Shown here: positions 1 to 5,146 of the stretch, in pieces
Position numbering within the stretch: position 1 is the first letter of the stretch
Layout: each line of letters opens with the position of its first letter
Source: Pseudomonadota bacterium
GTDB taxonomy: Bacteria; Pseudomonadota; Gammaproteobacteria; Xanthomonadales; Rhodanobacteraceae
DNA length: 5,146 nucleotides
Direction of reading: 5' to 3'
Assembly (NCBI GenBank): GCA_021798675.1
Contig: JAJZGE010000189.1
Location: 1 to 5,146, forward strand
Notes under the pieces: model-generated
What the model was told of the DNA's origin: nothing
The model's database searches: none
Seen by the model: only the letters and a program-made list of their open reading frames with translations
Position numbers and translations under genes: made by a program

Positions 1-81
1 GGTTCCGGTTCCGGCGGAAGCGGCGGTGGCACCGGTGGTGGCACGGGCGGTGGCGGCACGACGAATCCGCCGGGCACGGGC
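1..81 (+). repeat. Gly/Ser/Thr-rich interdomain linker, imperfect tandem codon repeats
   Basis: The first 27 codons visible encode a low-complexity linker. It starts with Gly-Ser pairs, then has three near-repeats of Gly-Gly-Gly-Thr type (22-33, 34-45 and 46-60), and ends in TTNPPGTG. Linkers of this kind usually join a carbohydrate-binding or fibronectin-like module to the catalytic domain of secreted chitinases. This implies at least one more domain upstream of the window, which cannot be seen. The repeated GGTGGC units are a possible site of replication slippage, so linker length may vary between strains. Confidence 0.8.
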
Positions 82-1029
82 GCCAACCTGCTGTTCAGCC
101 CGTACAAGGACGTGACGATCAACATGAACTGGAACACCGACACCATGCAGACTGCCGCGGCGACGGGTTCGTCGATCCCGGTGGTGGGTACGGGCAGCCT
201 GTATGCCAACTACGTGAGCAACCTCAGCGCGATCACGCTGGCCTTCGCCACCGGCGAATGCGGCAGCGAAAACTGGGGCGGCGTGCCGGGCGCGAGCTTC
301 GCCAGCGCCAACATCCCGGCGCTGTCCAGCGCGGGCCTGCCCTATGTGGTCTCGACGGGCGGCCAGGCAGGCACCTTCACCTGCGGCAGCACGGCCAACT
401 TCGCCACCTTCCTGGCGCGCTACATGTCGCCGCAGATGGTCGGCGTGGACTTCGATATCGAGGGCGGGCAGACGCAGGCCGACATCAACAACCTGGTGGC
501 GGCAGCGGTGTACGGCCAGTCGCTGTACCCCAACCTGCGCTTCTCGTTCACCGTGGCCACACTGGGCGCGTCGGACGGCAGCTACGGCGGCGTGAACAGC
601 TTGGGCGACATGGTGGTGCGGGCGGTGAAGGCGTCCACGCTCAGCAACTACACCATCAACCTGATGACGATGGACTACGGCGCGGCCAGTCCCAGCGTGT
701 GCGTGGTGTCGAACGGTTCGTGCGACATGGCGCAAACGGCGATCCAGGCCGCGGTCAACCTGGAGCATACCTACGGCATCTCGCCCAACAAGATCGAGCT
801 GACCCCGATGATCGGCGTCAACGACGTGTCCAGCGAGAACTTCAGCATCGCCAACGCCGGCACGCTGACCAGCTACGCGGTTTCCAACGGCCTGGCCGGC
901 ATCCACTTCTGGTCGCTGGACCGCGACACGCCGTGCAGCCAGGGCACCGCGTCGCCCACCTGCAACTCGGTGCCCTCGACCACGCCACTGGAGTACACCA
1001 AGAGCTTCCTGAGCGATCTGGGAAGGTAA
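1..1029 (+). CDS. Secreted GH18 chitinase, C-terminal part (5' end outside window)
   Basis: This is the C-terminal 342 codons of a glycoside hydrolase family 18 enzyme, expected to cleave beta-1,4 bonds in chitin outside the cell. The frame is open from base 1, so the signal peptide and any carbohydrate-binding domain lie upstream; the Met at 112 is internal. Codons 1-28 are a Gly/Ser/Thr/Pro linker, and the catalytic barrel begins near NLLFSPYKDV (from 85). The active-site strand reads VGVDFDIEG (439-465), with the presumed catalytic Glu at 460-462 and Asp at 448 and 454. MTMDYG (664-681) supplies the substrate-positioning Asp/Tyr, TPMIGVND follows, and HFWSLDRD (904-927) carries the conserved barrel-floor Trp. 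This motif set resembles the Pyrococcus ChiA-like GH18 subgroup. Six Cys codons (259, 382, 700, 721, 934, 961) suggest disulfides and export. The canonical first Asp of DGxDxDxE is Val here. Family assignment is firm; substrate and exact subgroup are inferred. Confidence 0.93.
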   Translation, partial: GSGSGGSGGGTGGGTGGGGTTNPPGTGANLLFSPYKDVTINMNWNTDTMQTAAATGSSIPVVGTGSLYANYVSNLSAITLAFATGECGSENWGGVPGASFASANIPALSSAGLPYVVSTGGQAGTFTCGSTANFATFLARYMSPQMVGVDFDIEGGQTQADINNLVAAAVYGQSLYPNLRFSFTVATLGASDGSYGGVNSLGDMVVRAVKASTLSNYTINLMTMDYGAASPSVCVVSNGSCDMAQTAIQAAVNLEHTYGISPNKIELTPMIGVNDVSSENFSIANAGTLTSYAVSNGLAGIHFWSLDRDTPCSQGTASPTCNSVPSTTPLEYTKSFLSDLGR

Positions 1030-1058
1030 GCGCGTTCATCTGCGGACGAGCGCAGTGC

Positions 1059-1090
1059 AACGGGCGCTGCAGCGATGCAGCGCCCGTTTT
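1059..1090 (+). terminator. Rho-independent terminator of the chitinase gene
   Basis: A perfect 13-bp inverted repeat has arms at 1059-1071 and 1076-1088. It encloses the tetraloop GCGA, a GNRA-type loop on the plus-strand RNA, and is followed by T residues (1087-1090, the first two belonging to the stem). It begins 29 bases after the chitinase stop codon. The T-run lies only on the plus-strand side, so the element is oriented to end chitinase transcription. The same stem forms on the minus strand just past the pyrC stop, but no U-run follows there, so termination of pyrC would be weaker or Rho-assisted. The U-tract is short, but the stem is long and very GC-rich. Confidence 0.85.
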
Positions 1091-1112
1091 CATCGCGGTT
1101 TCGCGCAGCCGC

Positions 1113-2150
1113 TCAGGCCAGCGACCACGCCACGGGCTGCCCCGCGCGGAACGGCACGCAGCGGCTTTCGCCGAAGGGCAGGGCGTCGGGCACCGTCCAG
1201 GGCGTGCGCTCCAGCACGATCCGGTCGGCATTGCGCGGCAGTCCGTAGAAATCCGCGCCATGGAAGCTGGCGAAGGCTTCGAGCCGGTCCAGCTTGCCGG
1301 CCGCTTCGAATGCCTCCGCATACAGCTCGATGGCGGCGTGCGCGGTGTAGATGCCGGCGCAGCCGCAGGCGGCTTCCTTGGTTTCCAGCGCGTGCGGCGC
1401 GCTGTCGGTGCCGAGGAAGAAGTGCGGGTCGCCGCCGGTGGCCGCATCCACCAGCGCCTGGCGGTGCGTCTCGCGCTTCAGCACCGGCAGGCAGTAATGG
1501 TGCGGGCGGATGCCGCCCTCGAAGATCGCGTTGCGGTTGAGCAGCAGGTGGTGCGCGGTGATGGTGGCGCCGACGTGGGCCGGCGCCTCGCGCACGAACT
1601 CCACGGCGGCGCGCGTGGTGATGTGTTCCAGCACCATGCGCAGGTTCGGGAAACGCGCGCGCAGCGGGATCAGGTGGCGATCGATGAACGCCTGCTCGCG
1701 ATCGAAGATGTCCACGAGCGGGTCGGTGACCTCGCCGTGCATCAGCAGCGGCAGGCCGTGTTGCTCCATCGCCTCGAGCGCGGCCTGCACGTTCGCCAGG
1801 TCACGCACGCCGGCCTGCGAGTTGGTGGTGGCGCCGGCGGGGTAGTACTTCACCGCGTGCACGATGCCGCTGGCCTTGGCGCGGGCGATCTCCTCGGGCG
1901 TGGTGGCTTCGGTGAGGTACAGCGTCATCAGCGGCTGGAAGCGCGTGCCTGCCGGCAGCGCGGCAAGGATGCGCGCACGGTAAGCCTCGGCCTGCGCCAG
2001 CGTGGCCACCGGCGGCTTGAGGTTGGGCATCACGATGGCACGGGCGAACTGCCGCGCGGTGTCCGCCACCACCGAGCCGAGTGCGGCGCCGTCGCGCAGG
2101 TGCAGGTGCCAGTCGTCGGGACGGGTGATTTCGAGGCGCATGGCGGTCAT
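1113..2150 (-). CDS. pyrC: Dihydroorotase, class II PyrC type
   Basis: This 345-residue cytoplasmic zinc enzyme interconverts N-carbamoyl-L-aspartate and L-dihydroorotate, the third step of de novo pyrimidine synthesis. It aligns by eye with E. coli PyrC (348 residues) from [12 protein letters not shown] to the WSLA end. All metal ligands are present: His15 and His17 in HLHLRDG, the carboxylated Lys101 in [12 protein letters not shown], His138 in LLMHGEVTD, His176 in EHITT and Asp249 in LGTDSAPH. The conserved IRPHHYCLP and CGCAG segments are also there. The start at 2150 (MTAMRLEIT) was chosen because it gives the family's usual N-terminus. The reading frame stays open upstream to 2237, but that extension is Pro/Ser/Arg-rich, unlike PyrC, and runs into the divergent regulator. 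An alternative start at 2141 would shorten it by three residues. No good Shine-Dalgarno sequence precedes either start. The gene is convergent with the chitinase and divergent from the regulator. Confidence 0.97.
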   Translation of the reverse strand: MTAMRLEITRPDDWHLHLRDGAALGSVVADTARQFARAIVMPNLKPPVATLAQAEAYRARILAALPAGTRFQPLMTLYLTEATTPEEIARAKASGIVHAVKYYPAGATTNSQAGVRDLANVQAALEAMEQHGLPLLMHGEVTDPLVDIFDREQAFIDRHLIPLRARFPNLRMVLEHITTRAAVEFVREAPAHVGATITAHHLLLNRNAIFEGGIRPHHYCLPVLKRETHRQALVDAATGGDPHFFLGTDSAPHALETKEAACGCAGIYTAHAAIELYAEAFEAAGKLDRLEAFASFHGADFYGLPRNADRIVLERTPWTVPDALPFGESRCVPFRAGQPVAWSLA

Positions 2151-2212
2151 GGGTCGGCTCGGTGGGCGAATCGGGGGCGACATGGTATCGCGTGCGTGGG
2201 ATGATCGGCTTG
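2151..2212. promoter_or_regulatory. Short divergent intergenic region between pyrC and the AraC-type regulator
   Basis: These 62 bases separate the pyrC start (minus strand) from the chosen start of the regulator (plus strand), so at least part of the transcription signals for both must lie here or inside the neighbouring coding regions. The only less GC-rich spot is TGGTATCG at 2183-2190, which on the plus strand could be read as a poor extended -10 element. I see no convincing -35/-10 pair, no clear PyrR or PurR-like operator, and no attenuator with a U-run for pyrC. The location is firm; the regulatory role is inferred from the gene arrangement. Confidence 0.4.
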
Positions 2213-2662
2213 ATGAGCAGCAGACCGGCCCCGGCACATCGCCTGCGCGACCTTGCCCTGTTGCGCCGTGTGCGCGACCGTATTGACCGCGAGCATGCGC
2301 AGCCGCTGAACGTCGAGGCGCTGGCGCAGGCCATCGGCATGTCGGCCGGGCACCTCAGCCGGCAGTTCAAGCTCGCCTTCGGCGAATCTCCGTACAGCTA
2401 CCTGATGACGCGGCGCATCGAGCGGGCGATGGCGCTGTTGCGTCGTGGCGACCTGAGCGTCACCGAAGTCTGCTACACGGTAGGCTGCGCCTCGCTGGGC
2501 ACCTTCAGCACGCGCTTCGCCGAACTGGTGGGCATGTCGCCCGGCGCCTACCGGCGCGAGGCCGCACGCGCCGCGGAGAGCTTGCCTTCCTGCATCGCGC
2601 GCCAGGTGATGCGACCGATCAGGAATCGAGAAGCGCCGGCGGATACGCTCGAACTAGCATGA
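2213..2662 (+). CDS. Minimal AraC/XylS-type transcriptional regulator (DNA-binding domain only)
   Basis: This is a 149-residue helix-turn-helix regulator consisting almost entirely of the AraC-type DNA-binding domain. The first helix-turn-helix is near residues 33-56 ([20 protein letters not shown]). The linking helix [18 protein letters not shown] follows. The second helix-turn-helix and family signature run through residues 82-115 ([33 protein letters not shown]). There is no N-terminal cupin or other ligand-binding domain, and the C-terminal tail of about 35 residues is Arg/Ala-rich and unrecognised. The start is uncertain: ATG at 2213 has GGA eleven bases upstream, ATG at 2201 would add four residues, and GTG at 2162 would add 17 non-conserved ones. 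The stop lies 31 bases before the VOC gene, which the protein probably co-regulates. Its signal is unknown; it may respond to redox or to a partner, or act constitutively. Confidence 0.9.
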   Translation: MSSRPAPAHRLRDLALLRRVRDRIDREHAQPLNVEALAQAIGMSAGHLSRQFKLAFGESPYSYLMTRRIERAMALLRRGDLSVTEVCYTVGCASLGTFSTRFAELVGMSPGAYRREAARAAESLPSCIARQVMRPIRNREAPADTLELA

Positions 2663-2693
2663 CGGCTCCTCAAGTCACCGCGAGCGCACCACC

Positions 2694-3104
2694 ATGGACA
2701 TCAGCATCCACGCCAGTTTCCTGCCGCACAGCGATCCGGACGCCTCGCTGGCGTTCTACCGCGACACCCTCGGCTTCGAGGTGCGCAACGACGTGGGCTA
2801 CCAAGGCATGCGCTGGATCACCGTCGGGCCGGTTGGCCAGCCCGCTACCGCCATCGTGCTGTATCCGCCCAACGCCAGCCCCGGCGTCACCGACGACGAG
2901 AAGCGCACCATCGCCGAGATGATGGCCAAGGGCACCTACGCGACGATGCTGCTGGCCACGGCCGATCTCGACGCGGCGTTCGGGAAGATCCAGGCCAGCG
3001 GCGCCGAGATCGTCGAGGAACCGACCATGCAGCCCTACGGCGTGCGCGACTGCGCCATCCGCGACCCGGCCGGCAACCTGCTGCGCGTGCAGGAACGCCG
3101 CTGA
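2694..3104 (+). CDS. VOC-family (glyoxalase/bleomycin-resistance fold) protein
   Basis: This 136-residue cytoplasmic protein has the paired beta-alpha-beta-beta-beta modules of the vicinal oxygen chelate superfamily. Module one is about residues 3-58, with the typical DASLAFYRDTLGF helix. Module two is about residues 81-134, with ADLDAAFGKIQASGAEIVEEP and the hallmark YGVRDCAIRDPAGNLLRVQE. Of the usual four metal ligands, His6 and Glu134 sit in plausible places. The positions expected at the end of module one (AIVLYP) and the start of module two (YATMLLAT) lack His or Glu, so it may not be a classical glyoxalase I. Substrate is unknown; it could be a dioxygenase-like, isomerase-like or binding protein. 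An ATG at 2659 lies in another frame and does not give this fold. No clear ribosome-binding site precedes 2694, which fits translation following on from the regulator gene. Confidence 0.92.
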   Translation: MDISIHASFLPHSDPDASLAFYRDTLGFEVRNDVGYQGMRWITVGPVGQPATAIVLYPPNASPGVTDDEKRTIAEMMAKGTYATMLLATADLDAAFGKIQASGAEIVEEPTMQPYGVRDCAIRDPAGNLLRVQERR

Positions 3105-3127
3105 GCTTTCGATATCGCCCGATGCCC

Positions 3128-3132
3128 AGGAG
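3128..3132 (+). promoter_or_regulatory. Strong Shine-Dalgarno site of the DUF1801 gene
   Basis: AGGAG ends six bases before ATG 3139, an ideal distance. It decides the start between this ATG and the in-frame GTG at 3136, which would be only three bases away. It is the best ribosome-binding site in the window. Confidence 0.8.
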
Positions 3133-3138
3133 TTTGTG

Positions 3139-3624
3139 ATGAGTCCGGTTGCCAGCAAAGTTGCGAAGAAGACCCCCCGCGTAGCCGCTCCTTCGTCCGG
3201 CAAGGCGGCCACCTTCAGCGCCGAGGAAAAGGCCGCGATGAAGGCGTATGCGCAGGAACTGAAGGCGCAGGCCCGCGCGGACCGGAGCCGCCAGGACGGC
3301 GAGCGCGAGGTGCGGGCGGCGATCGCCAGGATGGCGGCTTCCGATCGCGCCATGGCCGAGCGGGTGCATGCCCTGGTCAAGGCCCATGCCCCGCTGCTGG
3401 TGCCGAGGACCTGGTACGGCATGCCCGCGTATTCCAGGGACGACAAGGTCGTCTGCTTCTTCAAGGACGCGCAGAAGTTCAAGGACCGCTATGCCACCCT
3501 GGGCTTCAACGACAGCGCCGCGCTTGACGACGGCGCCATGTGGCCCACCGCGTTCGCGCTGAAGGCCATCGACGCCGCGGTGGAGAAGCGCATCGCGGCG
3601 CTGCTGAAGAAAGCGGTGGGCTGA
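3139..3624 (+). CDS. DUF1801-domain protein (YdhG-like fold)
   Basis: This 161-residue soluble protein has no signal peptide or membrane segment. Residues 1-25 are a Lys/Ala/Pro-rich, basic and probably disordered tail. Residues 26-60 form a charged helix (FSAEEKAAMKAYAQELKAQARA) followed by DGEREV. The DUF1801 core spans about 62-141, with DRAMAERVHALV, the conserved TWYGMPAY (91-98), KVVCFF (103-108), RYATLGF (117-123) and DDGAMWPTAFAL (130-141). Similar proteins with this longer helical N-terminus are widespread in actinobacteria and proteobacteria. Some DUF1801 members are named after a Bacillus iron chaperone, but nothing here shows iron binding; the only Cys is Cys106 and the few His are scattered. 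It starts 34 bases after the VOC gene, so co-transcription is likely. Biochemical function is unknown. Confidence 0.92.
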   Translation: MSPVASKVAKKTPRVAAPSSGKAATFSAEEKAAMKAYAQELKAQARADRSRQDGEREVRAAIARMAASDRAMAERVHALVKAHAPLLVPRTWYGMPAYSRDDKVVCFFKDAQKFKDRYATLGFNDSAALDDGAMWPTAFALKAIDAAVEKRIAALLKKAVG

Positions 3625-3665
3625 GGCGCCGCCAGCGGTTACGATCCGGTGCTTCCCTGCCGACC

Positions 3666-3669
3666 GAGG
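3666..3669 (+). promoter_or_regulatory. Probable ribosome-binding site of the carboxylesterase gene
   Basis: GAGG lies nine bases before ATG 3679. It is a modest match to the Shine-Dalgarno consensus at an acceptable distance, and supports that start, which also begins a clear signal peptide. The 54-base gap after the DUF1801 stop shows no terminator-like hairpin with a T-run, so read-through from the upstream genes is possible. Confidence 0.5.
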
Positions 3670-3678
3670 CCGTTCGCC

Positions 3679-5146
3679 ATGCGCAAGATCGTTCCGGGTT
3701 CCTGTTGTGCGTTGCTGGGTATGGCGCTGGCCTTGTCCGCGTCGGGCGGCATGGCCGCGGATGCGCCGCCGCCCATGGCGAAAGTCGCCGACGGCATGCT
3801 GTCCGGCATCCACGACGCCAAGGCCGGCCTGGACGAGTTCAAGGGCATTCCCTACGCCGCGCCGCCGGTGGGCGCCTTGCGCTGGAAGCCGCCGCAACCG
3901 GCGGCCGCGTGGCACGGTGTGCGCGCGGCCGACCGCTTCGGCCCGCGCTGCATGCAGCGGCCGCTGTATGGCGACATGGTGTTCCGTTCCAACGGCATGA
4001 GCGAGGACTGCCTCTACCTCAACGTGTGGACGCCGGCGCATCACGCCAAAGGCAAGTTGCCGGTGCTGGTGTACTTCTACGGCGGCAGCATGCTGGCGGG
4101 CGACGGCTCGGAGCCGCGCTACGACGGCGCCAGCCTGGCGCAACGCGGCATCGTCACCGTCACGGTGAACTACCGCCTCGACGTGTTCGGCCTGCTTGCC
4201 TTGCCCGCGCTGGCCGCCGAGTCGCCGCAGCATGCCGCCGGCAACTACAGCCTGCTCGACATGACGGCCGCGCTGCAGTGGGTACGCAACAACATCGCCG
4301 CGTTCGGCGGCGACCCGGCGCAGGTCACCATCGGCGGCGAGTCGGCGGGTTCGATGGCGGTCTCGGCGCTGATGGCCTCGCCGCTGTCGAAAGGGCTGAT
4401 GCAGCGCGCGATCGGCGAGAGCGGCGGCCTGCTGGGCAATCTCAAGCCGGAGCCGTTCGCGCGGGCCGAGCAGCGCGGCGAGAATTTCATGCGCAAGGTC
4501 GGCGCCCGCTCGCTGGCCGAGCTGCGCGCGATGCCGGCGGCCGAGCTGCTCAAGGCGCTGGGCAACTCGGACAGCGACAGCTTCAACCCGACCATCGACG
4601 GCTATTTCCTGCCACGTTCGCCCGGCGCCATCTACGCTGGCGGCGACCAGGCGCACATCCCGCTGCTGGTCGGCTCGAATTCGCAGGAGGGCTATTACGC
4701 GGCCCTGCTCGGCGGGCAGGCGCCCACGCCGGCCAATTACCGCGCCGCGGTGCTGAAGATGTTCGGCGCGGCGCACCTGGACGCAGCGCTCAAGCTCTAC
4801 CCGGGCAACGACGAGGCCGAAGTGAAGTCCTCCGGCACCGCGCTGTCCGGCGACCAGTTCATCGCGTTCTCCACCTGGCGCTGGATGGACTGGCAGCATC
4901 GCACCGGCCACGCGCCGGTCTACTACTACTACTTCGAGCAGCCGCGCCCGGCCAAGCGCGACGGCAGCGCCGGCCCGGGCACCGGTGCGGTGCACAGCGG
5001 CGAGATCGAGTACGCGCTGGGCAACCTGGACGGCAACAAGGTCTATGCGTGGACGCCCACCGACCGCCGGGTCTCCGCCACGATGGAGGGCTACTGGGCC
5101 AACTTCATCAAGACCGGCAACCCCAACGGCGCAGGGCTGCCGCATT
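3679..5146 (+). CDS. Exported type-B carboxylesterase (3' end outside window)
   Basis: The first 489 codons are present; with a usual family length of about 500-550, little is missing. The enzyme should hydrolyse carboxylic esters through an alpha/beta-hydrolase triad. Residues 1-27 look like a signal peptide (MRK, hydrophobic core, cleavage near MAA-D), so it is probably periplasmic or secreted. Seen in order are FKGIPYAAPPVGALRW, Cys91, the family signature EDCLYLNVWTP (109-119) with Cys111, the oxyanion loop YGGSMLAG (134-141), and FGGDPAQVTIGGESAGS with nucleophile Ser222. The likely acid is Glu337 (SNSQEG) and the base His439 (GAVHSGEIEYALGN). The C-terminal YWANFIKTGNPNG is also typical. 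Cys91-Cys111 matches the conserved disulfide of this family. The loop has Tyr for the usual His, and Ser137 replaces the third Gly. Natural substrate is unknown; para-nitrobenzyl esterase-like activity is a family-level guess. It may be read with the three genes upstream or from its own unseen promoter. Confidence 0.94.
   Translation, partial: MRKIVPGSCCALLGMALALSASGGMAADAPPPMAKVADGMLSGIHDAKAGLDEFKGIPYAAPPVGALRWKPPQPAAAWHGVRAADRFGPRCMQRPLYGDMVFRSNGMSEDCLYLNVWTPAHHAKGKLPVLVYFYGGSMLAGDGSEPRYDGASLAQRGIVTVTVNYRLDVFGLLALPALAAESPQHAAGNYSLLDMTAALQWVRNNIAAFGGDPAQVTIGGESAGSMAVSALMASPLSKGLMQRAIGESGGLLGNLKPEPFARAEQRGENFMRKVGARSLAELRAMPAAELLKALGNSDSDSFNPTIDGYFLPRSPGAIYAGGDQAHIPLLVGSNSQEGYYAALLGGQAPTPANYRAAVLKMFGAAHLDAALKLYPGNDEAEVKSSGTALSGDQFIAFSTWRWMDWQHRTGHAPVYYYYFEQPRPAKRDGSAGPGTGAVHSGEIEYALGNLDGNKVYAWTPTDRRVSATMEGYWANFIKTGNPNGAGLPH

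Noticed and set aside
1040..1055. Small 5-bp hairpin just before the chitinase terminator
   Set aside because: A 5-bp stem is expected by chance in DNA this GC-rich, and it has no T-run or other feature of its own.
842..1447. Minus-strand open frame of 201 codons across the chitinase end and pyrC end
   Set aside because: It is in a different frame from pyrC, reads through the terminator hairpin and gives an Arg/Pro/Ser-rich sequence without any domain.
258..2204. Long plus-strand open frame (648 codons) spanning the end of the chitinase gene and antisense to pyrC
   Set aside because: Its translation is low-complexity, rich in Arg, Gly, His and Ala with no recognisable domain. It overlaps two well-supported genes and is explained by the lack of stop codons in GC-rich DNA.
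2151..2237. Upstream in-frame extension of pyrC by 29 codons
   Set aside because: The extension has no counterpart in PyrC proteins, is Pro/Ser/Arg-rich and would overlap the start of the divergent regulator.
2659..2922. ATG overlapping the regulator stop codon (ATGA), opening an 87-codon frame
   Set aside because: The overlap looks like translational coupling, but the translation is Pro/Ser/Ala/Thr-rich, while the frame starting at 2694 encodes a complete VOC fold.
3687..3708. Cys pair in the esterase signal peptide as a possible lipoprotein lipobox
   Set aside because: The Cys residues at positions 9-10 lie before the hydrophobic core and are preceded by PGS, not a lipobox. Cleavage near Ala27 by signal peptidase I fits better.
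2887..5145. Long minus-strand open frame (752 codons) antisense to the VOC, DUF1801 and carboxylesterase genes
   Set aside because: It is Arg/Ala/Gly/His-rich without motifs, whereas the plus-strand genes it covers have clear family signatures and catalytic residues. It is a shadow frame.

Overview
This GC-rich window (bases are mostly G/C, with strong G/C preference at third codon positions) looks like the chromosome of a gammaproteobacterium. The best clue is a class II, PyrC-type dihydroorotase that matches the Escherichia coli enzyme closely over its whole length. The base composition and the neighbouring genes would fit the Xanthomonadales/Rhodanobacteraceae (Rhodanobacter, Dyella and relatives). 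That placement is inferred from memory of the protein families, not from a marker gene or a search.

Layout, left to right: (1) The 3' end of a secreted glycoside hydrolase family 18 chitinase enters from the left edge. It shows a Gly/Ser/Thr linker followed by a complete-looking catalytic domain that stops at 1029. (2) A perfect 13-bp hairpin with a GCGA loop and a short T-run (1059-1090) closes this gene and lies between it and the convergent next gene. (3) pyrC lies on the minus strand (1113-2150). (4) A short divergent intergenic region follows. (5) Three plus-strand genes sit head to tail with gaps of about 30 bases: a minimal AraC-type regulator (DNA-binding domain only), a VOC/glyoxalase-fold protein and a DUF1801 protein. 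They are probably one transcription unit. (6) A signal-peptide-bearing type-B carboxylesterase starts at 3679 and runs off the right edge.

Functionally the window mixes a housekeeping pyrimidine gene with accessory hydrolytic and detoxification-type genes. The chitinase and the esterase are both expected to be exported. The regulator-VOC-DUF1801 trio looks like a small stress or detoxification cassette, but its substrate cannot be read from the sequence. I found no rRNA, tRNA, CRISPR array, insertion sequence or phage gene. I also found no convincing evidence of a wholly new system. The most worthwhile follow-ups are the regulator-VOC-DUF1801 cassette, a missing first Asp in the chitinase active-site motif, and the altered oxyanion loop of the esterase. 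There is no gene-free stretch longer than about 85 bases.
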